DNA of 32,629 bases from Planctomycetota bacterium. Its GTDB lineage: Bacteria > Planctomycetota > Phycisphaerae > Phycisphaerales > SM1A02. The stretch lies in the NCBI GenBank assembly GCA_003671025.1, contig QWPW01000036.1, positions 1 through 32,629 on the forward strand, given 5' to 3'. Of this stretch, positions 7,530 through 14,853 are shown in pieces (the first letter of the stretch is position 1; each line of letters begins with the position of its first letter). The position numbers and the translations under genes were made by a program. The notes under the pieces are model-generated. The model had not been told where the DNA came from. It did no database searches and saw only the letters and a program-made list of their open reading frames with translations.

Positions 7530-9020
7530 TTAGGCAGCGACCTCGCGCACCGACGCGACTTCGCTGAGGTCTTGCACGCGCCCAGTTCCCACGCGCAATT
7601 GCAGTTTGCGATTCTCATCCCAACTGATCAGCAAGGGCCCCTTCACCGAGTCGTTGAAGCGCGCAATTTGATTACCCACAGCGAGAACGGTTCCCGCATA
7701 AATCACGCGATCGACTTCGATGCGCAGCACGCGTTGCGTTCCTGCTTCGAGAAGCAGTCGCGCTCGATGCTGGGCCAACAATTGCAATCGTCGTTGAACT
7801 TCTGCGATTTCGTACGCGAGTTCGGTCACGCGTTCTTTGTCCGCAGCCGAAGCGCGATCGCCCAGAAGCCCGATCTCTTCTTCGCGTTCAATGAGCGGCG
7901 CCGACTCCTTCGCGAGCGTGGTGATCAACGCCGCGAGACGCGCAGCTTGGCCTAACTCAATCGGGCGCAATCCCGCGCGAATGGTGGTGGTGACGCCGCC
8001 TTCAGTGCCAATTGAAACTGCTTTGAGTTTGCCGCCGACGACCAGCGAACCACCGACGATGGATCCACGCGTCACGCACACATTGCCGCCCACGACAAAG
8101 TCACAACCCACGATTTCGCGGTCGATGTTCATGTCCGCGCGAATGCGTCCGCGCACACCGTTGACATGCGCGGCGGTCAAGCTGCCATCGACGATGAGAT
8201 GTCCCTTGCTGCGCCCCGCGACGCCGCGTTCACATACGCAATCGCCTCCGACGATGAGGTCTGCAGATTCCACCAAACCGCGCACCAGCACATCGCCGGT
8301 GGCACGCACAGTGAAATTGTCGCGCACACCATCGCTCACTTTGACGGTGCCGACGAAGTCGATGTTGCCCGTCGAATAATCGACACAGCCTTTGACTTCG
8401 AGTTCATCGAGCACCGCAATCTTCAGCCGCGCCAGCGAAAACACGCCGTCTTTGAGCGCGCGAATCGAACCATCCGCTTCCACTTGCACGCTTCCATCTG
8501 GCTGCAGCGCCAACTTGCGCCCGCGGCGCGCGGCGATGGATCGCCCGCACACGTCTTGGCCATCACAACCACCATCGGGAGGCACGAGCACTCCGAGCAC
8601 CGTTCCCGCGATAATTTTGACGCGCTTGATTCTGTTGTAGTGATCCACCGGTGTCGCGCTGTCCCGATTCTCCTGCGCACCCGAATCATCACTTTCGCAC
8701 GCTGCCCGTGCGCACGCGCGAAACTCGGGCATCCAGTCGACGCGCGCATCGCTGCCATCGACGGCCGGCTGCGCACTGGCGATCACGGCTTCGACCACAC
8801 CTTCGTCGCCCGCGGCGCGGGATGTGTGCCGCGCCGCGAGCAAGCGAATCGCCTCGTTGACCGCGCGATCAACGACGACTCCCCGTTCTCTTGCCAGACT
8901 CATGAGCGCAGCCTCAGTTCCGAGCTCAGGAGCCGCTTCAAACGGAAGTTCCATGATGGCCCGACGTCCATCGTCAACGATTCGCACAATCGGAAGTCGT
9001 TCGATGATGGGTTCGGACAT
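7530..9020 (-). CDS. FapA/DUF342 polymer-forming beta-helix protein
   Basis: This 496-residue protein belongs to the DUF342 (flagellar assembly protein A) family. Its middle shows the family order: an entry motif PDGGCDGQDVCGRSIAA, then VDYSTGNIDFVGTVKVSDGV, then repeated short strands of the type V-A-T-G-D-V-L-V-R-G-x-V (positions about 240-370) expected of a right-handed beta-helix. The N-terminal 150 residues are less conserved, and a helical coiled-coil-like segment with EREEEIGLLGDR lies near residue 400. The start at 9020 has a good Shine-Dalgarno (GAAGGGG) and is preferred to an upstream in-frame start at 9077. It is third in a leftward cheX-cheY-fapA operon. Its function outside flagellated bacteria is not established, and the operon link to CheX/CheY suggests a role in motility, surface sensing or polar organisation. 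Confidence 0.8.
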   Translation of the reverse strand: MSEPIIERLPIVRIVDDGRRAIMELPFEAAPELGTEAALMSLARERGVVVDRAVNEAIRLLAARHTSRAAGDEGVVEAVIASAQPAVDGSDARVDWMPEFRACARAACESDDSGAQENRDSATPVDHYNRIKRVKIIAGTVLGVLVPPDGGCDGQDVCGRSIAARRGRKLALQPDGSVQVEADGSIRALKDGVFSLARLKIAVLDELEVKGCVDYSTGNIDFVGTVKVSDGVRDNFTVRATGDVLVRGLVESADLIVGGDCVCERGVAGRSKGHLIVDGSLTAAHVNGVRGRIRADMNIDREIVGCDFVVGGNVCVTRGSIVGGSLVVGGKLKAVSIGTEGGVTTTIRAGLRPIELGQAARLAALITTLAKESAPLIEREEEIGLLGDRASAADKERVTELAYEIAEVQRRLQLLAQHRARLLLEAGTQRVLRIEVDRVIYAGTVLAVGNQIARFNDSVKGPLLISWDENRKLQLRVGTGRVQDLSEVASVREVAA

Positions 9021-9088
9021 TGGTTCCCCTTCGATTGATTCAATGTGTGCGCTGCTGTCCGCGCGACACGCACACAAATTCGTGTGGC

Positions 9089-9157
9089 GGTCACGCCGCT
9101 TTGGCGCGCGACGTTACGCCGCTTTCGCGCGCGACGTTACGCAGCTTTTGTGCGCGA
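9089..9157 (-). repeat. Three tandem 23-bp copies of the cheY 3' end
   Basis: Units at 9135-9157, 9112-9134 and 9089-9111 each match the neighbouring unit at 20 of 23 bases. Read leftward, the first encodes the last residues of CheY (SRTKAA and the TAA stop). The next two would read SRAKAA-stop again, with TAA and then TGA, so the gene tail including the stop has been duplicated twice downstream. The 23-bp period is not a multiple of three. Confidence 0.8.
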
Positions 9158-9508
9158 CAACGTCTCGTTGATGCGCTGTGAGAGCACATCGGGCGTGAAC
9201 GGTTTGACCACATAGTTGTTGACGCCGGCTTTGATGGCTTCGACCACGCGCGACTTTTCGCTCTCGGTCGTCACCATGATCACTGGGCTTTTTCCGCCCA
9301 ATGCGCGGTAGTTTCGGACAAATGTGACGCCGTCCATGTTGGGCATGTTCCAGTCAACCAGCAGAAGCTCGGGCGCAAACGCGCTCACCTTAGAGAGCGC
9401 ATCCTGACCGTCGCAGGCTTCCTCAATTTCTTTGTATCCAAGTTGAATCAGAATGTTGCGCTGGATGGAACGCATGGTTTTCGAATCGTCGACAAGCATG
9501 ACTTTCAT
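9137..9508 (-). CDS. cheY: CheY-like single-domain response regulator
   Basis: The 123-residue receiver domain has no output domain. The acidic pocket is Asp7/Asp8, the phospho-acceptor is Asp52 (LLLVDWNMPNMDG), with Thr80 (MVTTESE) and Lys102 (YVVKPF) in the standard positions. It fits the CheY branch of cytosolic regulators that bind a flagellar switch or other target when phosphorylated. A GAGGA Shine-Dalgarno precedes the ATG. It starts 15 bp after the cheX stop, so the two are co-translated. The DNA encoding its C-terminus is tandemly repeated downstream. No histidine kinase lies in the window, so the phosphodonor is unknown. Confidence 0.9.
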   Translation of the reverse strand: MKVMLVDDSKTMRSIQRNILIQLGYKEIEEACDGQDALSKVSAFAPELLLVDWNMPNMDGVTFVRNYRALGGKSPVIMVTTESEKSRVVEAIKAGVNNYVVKPFTPDVLSQRINETLSRTKAA

Positions 9509-9523
9509 TGGTGGGTCCTCGGT

Positions 9524-10030
9524 TTACGCGGCTTTCGCAGCAGATGTTGATGTGGGAACAGCAGCAGACTTCGCGAGCTTCATCGCGACTTCAACCGAGA
9601 ACTGTCCGGCGGAACACGCGAAGGGAATGGTGATGCATGTGGCATCACTCGGCTGCGCCACTCGGTGACCTCGACCGAGCACGACCGATGGGCAAGAAAT
9701 CGAAACATTGGTGCACTCAAACTTTGCCTTCGCGGCACCAGAGATCATGTTCACCAGCTCGCCTACCGCATCGGCAAAGTCGGGTGAGGATGGATCCATG
9801 TCGGCACCCGTGAACGCGCGAATGACATTGCACGCAGTCGCGGTGGGAAACGAAAGCACCACCATTCCTTGCACGTCACCAGACATGCCGATGATGCCGC
9901 TCACCTCGCTTTCAAAGAGAGGAACGGTGCTACAGGAATACGGTTTGCCCGCAGTCACGGTGAGCGAGAGCATGGTCGAGAAGACCTGATGCGTGCTCGC
10001 GACGAAAGCTGTAATTGATTGCGCGTCCAT
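9524..10030 (-). CDS. cheX: CheX-type chemotaxis phosphatase
   Basis: A 168-residue CheC/CheX-family protein. The phosphatase motif ExxN is present as E91-L-V-N94 in DAVGELVNMISGAAK, in the single copy expected of CheX. Around it are the family strands SGIIGMSGDVQGMVVLSF and the ISCPSVVLGRGHRV segment. CheX dimers remove phosphate from CheY-P, and the gene sits 15 bp upstream of cheY. The C-terminal 20 residues are a low-complexity Ala/Ser/Thr tail. A strong GGGAGG Shine-Dalgarno decides the start. Confidence 0.85.
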   Translation of the reverse strand: MDAQSITAFVASTHQVFSTMLSLTVTAGKPYSCSTVPLFESEVSGIIGMSGDVQGMVVLSFPTATACNVIRAFTGADMDPSSPDFADAVGELVNMISGAAKAKFECTNVSISCPSVVLGRGHRVAQPSDATCITIPFACSAGQFSVEVAMKLAKSAAVPTSTSAAKAA

Positions 10031-10055
10031 GGAACCTCCCTATGCGGTGATGACT

Positions 10056-10152
10056 GCGAGAGCCGTTCTCGCGCCATTCACACTCGGATCGACGCCCTCA
10101 AATCGGTCTGCGCGCCGCGAGACTTAGGGTGTTGCGCACTGTTTCCTGTCAA
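10056..10152 (-). promoter_or_regulatory. Upstream region of the cheX operon: TTGACA box and 5' hairpin
   Basis: A perfect TTGACA lies on the minus strand at 10152-10147. No convincing -10 is seen at 16-18 bases (the best is CCTAAG), so the promoter is tentative. Nearer the gene, GCGAGA (10056-10061) and TCTCGC (10067-10072) form a perfect 6-bp stem with a 5-base loop in the presumed leader. No sigma-28 or sigma-54 promoter was recognised in the 278-bp gap 10031-10308, and nothing else was seen there. Confidence 0.3.
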
Positions 10153-10286
10153 GCGGGGAGCACGCCCCATCCACGAATTCAGCGGCTCAGCAGCGATAAA
10201 AATGCAGACGTGCGCGATTTGAAAGGCGGCATCGCGCTCGACTTGCTGCGAGAGAATTGCAACTTCGAGGGTTCACCGCGCATCGC

Positions 10287-10312
10287 GTGAGTGACGCGCC
10301 GCGTGCACTCAC
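10287..10312 (-). terminator. Stem-loop overlapping the stop of the toroid-protein gene
   Basis: GTGAGTG (10287-10293) pairs perfectly with CACTCAC (10306-10312), and ACG/CGT inside can extend the stem. It includes the stop codon of the leftward gene at 10309. No T-run follows on the minus strand, so it may be an RNA 3'-end stabiliser rather than an intrinsic terminator. Confidence 0.35.
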
Positions 10313-11583
10313 TTTGCTGCAGCGGCACTCGGTGACGAGTGTGCTTCAAGCAACGCGAGCACACTCATCGCCGTTCCATAGGCCGCGCTCTTGGCGAAGA
10401 CGCGATCATTCCACGTGCCATCTTGATCGCGCACGGTGAACAACAGTTCGCGAAACTTCGCGCGATGCACGTCGCGCTCAGCGGGCGGAAGAATCTCAAT
10501 CGCGGCGGCGGCGTAGGTGAATGCGTAGAAAAAGTAATACGGCGCAACTCCATACGGCGCGAGATGCGTGCCGCTCTTCTTGCGTCGCTTCTCAAGCTCA
10601 GGCCAGAACTCGAAGAAGCTCGTCACTGCCTTGCGCGCGCGTGCTTCATCGCCTTTGCCTGCGGCGTGCAGCGCAACTTCAACTGCACACATGCGTCCGA
10701 TGGCGCCAGGAATCTGACCCGTATCATCACGGGCAGGTCGCGATGCGTTGTAGGCAACGAATCCGCTGGCGCCGCGTGTGAGTTCGAGTGCGCGGGCGGT
10801 GCGCTCGATGAGTTCGTCGGAGACGGTGAGTCCGCTGGCCTTCGCTTCAAGCAACGTCATCAAACATGGCGCGGTCATGAACGGCGAGGTCGCACATGGA
10901 GTTTCAATCCCTGCGCTACGCGCGTATTGCCAGCCGCCGATTTGCGGAATCTCCGTCTTCACCAACGCATCGAGATAGAAGGCGATGGCCGCATCGACCG
11001 CGGACTTCTGCGCTTCACTCACCGCCGCGGCGCTCTTCGCTTGCAAGAGAAAGTGCAATCCATAGCAGTGCGCCCATCCACGCACGTCATAGCCACCGTC
11101 GTATTGCGGCGAGAGCAACGGCTCGTTGATCGCTTGCGCGACAAAGTCGATCGCGCGACTCACCGCATCTTTGCGCGCGCTGTCTGTGGCGAAATCCGGC
11201 GCACCCAGCAACGCCATCGAAACAATCGAAGTGCCTCCGACGCGATAGCCGTAGGGAATCTTGCCACCAACGCGATACACGCCCTCGTACGCCCACTCTT
11301 GCGCGATGTCCGCGCCTGGGCCCTTCTGTTGCAGCGCGAGAAGTTGGGCAACGGCCGCTGTGATCGCGTCCTGGTCGCTGGGAATCACCAGCGGCTTGGC
11401 GGTGGCGGGAACATCGCTCTTGGCTTTCTCTTGCGCCGACTTGTCTGCCGTTGATTTGTCGACGACTGGTGCGGTGGACTTGGTCTTCTCATCGGCAACG
11501 GGCGCATTGAGCGGCGGGGTTGCATTTTGCAACGAGAAACCAGCGAGTGTCACAGCGAACGACGCGACAAGAGTTAGAGCCAT
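10309..11583 (-). CDS. Secreted prenyltransferase/squalene-oxidase-repeat (alpha/alpha toroid) protein
   Basis: A 424-residue protein with a short hydrophobic N-terminus (ALTLVASFAVTLAGFSL), a Lys/Ala/Pro-rich linker to about residue 65, then a helical-repeat domain. Repeats end in turns such as GGTSIVSMALLG, GGYDVRGWAHCYGLHFLL, GGWQYARSAG and DGTWNDRVFAKSAAYGTAMSVLALLEA, the pattern of terpenoid-cyclase-like alpha/alpha barrels found in many secreted planctomycete proteins. No DxDD catalytic motif of true squalene-hopene cyclases is present, so it is probably not a cyclase. ATG 11583 is preferred to the TTG just before it; a TAGAGT box lies six bases upstream. Substrate and role are unknown. 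Confidence 0.65.
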   Translation of the reverse strand: MALTLVASFAVTLAGFSLQNATPPLNAPVADEKTKSTAPVVDKSTADKSAQEKAKSDVPATAKPLVIPSDQDAITAAVAQLLALQQKGPGADIAQEWAYEGVYRVGGKIPYGYRVGGTSIVSMALLGAPDFATDSARKDAVSRAIDFVAQAINEPLLSPQYDGGYDVRGWAHCYGLHFLLQAKSAAAVSEAQKSAVDAAIAFYLDALVKTEIPQIGGWQYARSAGIETPCATSPFMTAPCLMTLLEAKASGLTVSDELIERTARALELTRGASGFVAYNASRPARDDTGQIPGAIGRMCAVEVALHAAGKGDEARARKAVTSFFEFWPELEKRRKKSGTHLAPYGVAPYYFFYAFTYAAAAIEILPPAERDVHRAKFRELLFTVRDQDGTWNDRVFAKSAAYGTAMSVLALLEAHSSPSAAAAK

Positions 11584-11589
11584 CAATGC

Positions 11590-11595
11590 ACTCTA
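11590..11595 (-). promoter_or_regulatory. TANNNT -10 box of the toroid-protein gene
   Basis: TAGAGT on the minus strand is six bases upstream of the ATG at 11583. Just upstream, TTCGCGT (11604-11610) and ACGCGAA (11620-11626) form a perfect 7-bp inverted repeat, and ACGCGAA recurs at 11630-11636; this could be an operator. Confidence 0.35.
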
Positions 11596-11724
11596 GCAGC
11601 GCGTTCGCGTCTCGCGCGCACGCGAAGTGACGCGAATGCATGGGACAACAGGCGGCGCGTCGCGCAGCGGAACATCACACATCAAGAAAATCTCAACCAC
11701 GCCGGCGCGAAGCACGGCGCGCAC

Positions 11725-13800
11725 TCACATCGACGCGCCGTTCTCTGTCTCAAGATAGGTGTATCCCGCGAGACCTGACTCGTACGCGCGCACCAACGCA
11801 TTGGACTCGGCGACCGACATGTGCTTGTCACGCACCGCGCGTTCGCACTCGTGGCGAATCGCTTGTCCCAGCCGATTCACGTCGTATTGCACGTATTGCA
11901 ACACTTCGCGCACGCTGTCGCCTTCGACGATTTCGTCGATCCACCAATTGCCGTTGTCGTCAAGACGAATGTGCGCAACATGCGTATCGCCAAAGAGATT
12001 GTGCAAGTCACCGAGCGTCTCTTGATATGCGCCAACGAGGAACGCGCCCAAGAAATACTCATCGCCGTCCTTGATGTCGTGCAGTTCGACGAACTTCTTG
12101 ACATCGTGGTTGTCGACGAAGCGATCGATCTTGCCATCGGAGTCGCAAGTCATGTCGGCGATCGTCGCCTTGCGCGTGGGCCGTTCATCGAGGCGATGAA
12201 TCGGCATGATGGGGAAGAGTTGATTGATCGCCCAGATGTCGGGCAGCGACTGGAAGATCGACAGATTGCAGAAGTAGGTGTCGGTGGTGGAGATCTCGAG
12301 ATCCTCGAGTTCCTCAGGCATCGACTTCATCTCCTTCGCCTTGTCACGCACGCGCGCGCAGGTCGCCCAGAACATGCGCTCGGCCAGCGCGCGATGCTCC
12401 AGACTCATGTAGCCCACGGAGAAGAGGTTCATCGCCTCATCGCGTGATTGCAGCGCGTCGTGATAGCACTCGAGCAAACGTCGTTCGGTCACGCCGTTGT
12501 ACGCCTCATACAAGTCCACGATTGGCCGAGGAATTTCGCCGTTTTCGTCCTTGCTCACGGTCTCAAGCGACGCAGGCACGGTGAAGCGATCGAGACGATT
12601 TGCACCCAGCACATCGAAGACCAGCACGCTCTGCTGCGCCACCATCGCGCGACCAGATTCAGTCACGATGGTGGGATGCGCGACGCCTTCTTCGTCGCAC
12701 ACCGACATGATCTTGTAGACCACATTGGCGGCGTACTCCTGCAACGTGTAGTTGGTGGAGAACTCGAAATTGGTTTGGCTGCCGTCGTAATCGACGCCGA
12801 GTCCGCCACCAACATCGAGGTAGCGCATGCCCGCGCCCATCTTGGCCAGCTCGGTGTAGATGCGCGCGAGCTCATTGATGCCGGAAGTCACTTGACGAAT
12901 GTCGTGAATCTGCGAGCCCATGTGGCAATGGAGAAGTTGCAGGCAATCACCCATGCCGCGCGATTTCAAGATGTCGAGCACGTCAATCACTTCGGTGAGT
13001 GACAGACCAAACTTCGCCTTGACGCCCGAACTATGACGCCATCGTCCCGCGCCTGGCGTGGCGAGATTGACGCGCACACCGATCTTGGGACGGATCTGAT
13101 ACTTGTCGGCGTACTTGAGAATCAGCCGCAATTCCGTGAGGTTTTCGATCACGGGAATGATCTTGCGCCCCAACTTCGCTGCGAGCATGACGAACTCGAC
13201 GTAGCGATCTTCTTTGAACCCGTTGCAGATGATCAATCGATCAGACGAGTCGCTGGTGAGACCCATCACCGCGAGCAATTCAGGCTTCGATCCCACTTCG
13301 AGTCCAAAGCCATACTGCTCGCCGTACTCACGAATCTCATGCACGATGCGTCGCTGCTGATTCACCTTGATGGGATAGACCGCGTTGTAGCTGCCCTTGA
13401 AACCGTTCTCTTTGATCGCGTTGTCGAACGCTTCGTGGAGATCCTTCAAGCGTTGATGAAGAAGATCGCTGAAGTGCAGCAGCACGGGAGTGCGCAGTCC
13501 TCGTTCACGCAACCCTTGCACCACTTCAAAGAGATCGACCTCGCGGCCAGCGATGCGCGTCGGACGCACGATCACGTGCCCATTCTTGCCCACTTCGAAA
13601 AACCCTTTGCCCCAACCGCGCAGGTTGTAGACATCGGCCGCGTCGTCGACCGTCCATGGATCAATGCCTGCTTTGACGCGGGCAATGGTTGAAGGCGAAG
13701 GCGTGCTTGCGAGTGTCGTCGTGACGACCGCGGCGGGCACACTCGAAGCAGTCGCGGGGGTCGTGGCAGGAACGGACACGGATGGGTGAATCTGTGACAT
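11725..13800 (-). CDS. speA: Biosynthetic arginine decarboxylase (SpeA)
   Basis: A 691-residue PLP enzyme that converts arginine to agmatine, the entry to putrescine and spermidine synthesis. The PLP lysine lies in YPIKVNQQ (Lys145). Other family blocks are GFGLEVGSKPELLAVM, LQLLHCHMGSQI, YLDVGGGLGVDYDGS, the ESGRA motif, and the C-terminal helical part with GYMSLEHRALAERMFW and IMPIHRLDE. Length is close to the 630-660 residues of known SpeA proteins plus a Pro/Thr/Ala-rich N-terminal extension of about 40 residues. A frame up to 14073 exists, but the family fit begins near residue 45 of this model. A TATAGT box sits upstream. It stands alone; no agmatinase or agmatine deiminase lies in the window. 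Confidence 0.95.
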   Translation of the reverse strand: MSQIHPSVSVPATTPATASSVPAAVVTTTLASTPSPSTIARVKAGIDPWTVDDAADVYNLRGWGKGFFEVGKNGHVIVRPTRIAGREVDLFEVVQGLRERGLRTPVLLHFSDLLHQRLKDLHEAFDNAIKENGFKGSYNAVYPIKVNQQRRIVHEIREYGEQYGFGLEVGSKPELLAVMGLTSDSSDRLIICNGFKEDRYVEFVMLAAKLGRKIIPVIENLTELRLILKYADKYQIRPKIGVRVNLATPGAGRWRHSSGVKAKFGLSLTEVIDVLDILKSRGMGDCLQLLHCHMGSQIHDIRQVTSGINELARIYTELAKMGAGMRYLDVGGGLGVDYDGSQTNFEFSTNYTLQEYAANVVYKIMSVCDEEGVAHPTIVTESGRAMVAQQSVLVFDVLGANRLDRFTVPASLETVSKDENGEIPRPIVDLYEAYNGVTERRLLECYHDALQSRDEAMNLFSVGYMSLEHRALAERMFWATCARVRDKAKEMKSMPEELEDLEISTTDTYFCNLSIFQSLPDIWAINQLFPIMPIHRLDERPTRKATIADMTCDSDGKIDRFVDNHDVKKFVELHDIKDGDEYFLGAFLVGAYQETLGDLHNLFGDTHVAHIRLDDNGNWWIDEIVEGDSVREVLQYVQYDVNRLGQAIRHECERAVRDKHMSVAESNALVRAYESGLAGYTYLETENGASM

Positions 13801-13870
13801 TGAGGGCGAAATCAGTCCTTTCCGGACCGAGAGTCGGCCGGCGGGTGCGAGACGCAATGACAAGTCCCGC

Positions 13871-13876
13871 ACTATA
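13871..13876 (-). promoter_or_regulatory. Candidate -10 of speA
   Basis: TATAGT on the minus strand matches the -10 consensus at 5 of 6 positions. It would place the transcription start near 13864 and give a leader of about 64 bases. The -35 region (GCAAGG at 17 bases) is poor. Confidence 0.35.
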
Positions 13877-13984
13877 GAAGATTCTCCGCCGATCCTTGCC
13901 ATCTTCCTCCCGCGAATTCGTGGGGCGAAATCATGGGGCGAACGCGCTCCGCAAAATTCATCTATGAAATCCTCGGAGAAAGCC

Positions 13985-14013
13985 TTGGGAGTTGTCCAAA
14001 GCTGAGCCATACT
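13985..14013 (+). promoter_or_regulatory. Candidate promoter of the PEP-CTERM protein gene
   Basis: TTGGGA (13985-13990) and CATACT (14008-14013) are 17 bases apart, each 4 of 6 to consensus. The predicted leader is about 84 bases. The 303-bp gap between speA and this gene (13801-14103) holds this and the speA box and nothing else recognised. Confidence 0.35.
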
Positions 14014-14103
14014 GAGAGTGCGCCCCCCTCCTGCGCGAGTTGTGATCCCTTCGTTCCCTGTCCCTCGCGGCAAACCTCAGCCGCCCTCAAACCGAGTTTC
14101 ATC

Positions 14104-14853
14104 ATGAAATCCAACAACCTGTCTATCCAGCCGTCTATCAACCGTTGTGTCGTGAGTGCTGTTGTTGTTCCGTCTCTGTTCCTGATCGCGCTTGCTACCA
14201 CGAGTTCAGTCGCGCTTTGCGGCCCCGACTGGGATGAGGGAGCGCACGGCGACGCGGGCTCGACCGCGAGCACTGCGCAAGTCATCACCACTGCGGGCAC
14301 GGTCAACACGGTGCGCGGAAGTCTCACTGCGAATCTTCTCGGTGGCGACTATCAAGACATGTACGTGATCTATGTTGCATCGCCGACGAGCTTCAGCGTG
14401 AGCACACTCACCGCCGATGGTGGAAGCGCTACGTTCAACCCCATGCTGTACGCGTTTCGCGTCGAAGGCTTCGGCGACACCGCGCACGCGTTTGCGATGC
14501 TGGGCAACAACATCGCGATGGCGGGAGTTGTCGGCGCGCGACTGGGACCAATTGCCAATGACAATTCCGGCGTTCGTCTCACTGAGGCGGGGTACTACGC
14601 GATCGCCATTAGTGGCTTCTCGTCGCGTCCCACCAATGCGTTCGGCGAGTCGTTGTTTGGATCGAACATTTTCGGTGCGGGAAATCTCGTCGGACCCGCG
14701 GATGGATTGAACAACCTTGGACTTGCAGGCTGGGACTCCGATGGCCAGACCGGCGAGTATCTGTTGCATTTGTCGGGAATTACCGGGGTTCCTGCTCCTG
14801 GCGCGATCGCGCTCTTGGGGCTCGCAGGATTGATCAGCCGCCGCCGCCGCTAA
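14104..14853 (+). CDS. Secreted PEP-CTERM-type sorted protein
   Basis: A 249-residue exported protein. A signal peptide covers about residues 1-38 (basic start, then VVSAVVVPSLFLIALATTSSVALC). The body is a beta-rich domain with no family recognised (for example YQDMYVIYVASPTSFSVSTL). The C-terminus is VPAPGAIALLGLAGLISR followed by three more Arg: a Pro motif, a hydrophobic helix and a basic cluster, the variant of the PEP-CTERM sorting signal typical of Phycisphaerae. Such proteins are handed to an exosortase-type system and released to the surface or outside; no exosortase lies in the window. Start 14104 gives a proper signal peptide. The last 20 bp overlap the convergent kinase gene. Confidence 0.75.
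   Translation: MKSNNLSIQPSINRCVVSAVVVPSLFLIALATTSSVALCGPDWDEGAHGDAGSTASTAQVITTAGTVNTVRGSLTANLLGGDYQDMYVIYVASPTSFSVSTLTADGGSATFNPMLYAFRVEGFGDTAHAFAMLGNNIAMAGVVGARLGPIANDNSGVRLTEAGYYAIAISGFSSRPTNAFGESLFGSNIFGAGNLVGPADGLNNLGLAGWDSDGQTGEYLLHLSGITGVPAPGAIALLGLAGLISRRRR

Noticed and set aside
10128-10152. Flagellar sigma-28 or sigma-54 promoter before cheX
   Set aside because: Neither TAAAGTTT/GCCGATAA nor TGGCAC-N5-TTGC was found; only a TTGACA with a poor -10.
10339-11454. 371-codon plus-strand ORF opposite the toroid protein
   Set aside because: The minus-strand frame has a signal region, repeat motifs and a promoter-like box; the plus frame is Arg-rich with no motif.
10309-11583. Squalene-hopene cyclase
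   Set aside because: The helical repeats fit the fold but the DxDD catalytic motif is absent and the protein appears secreted.
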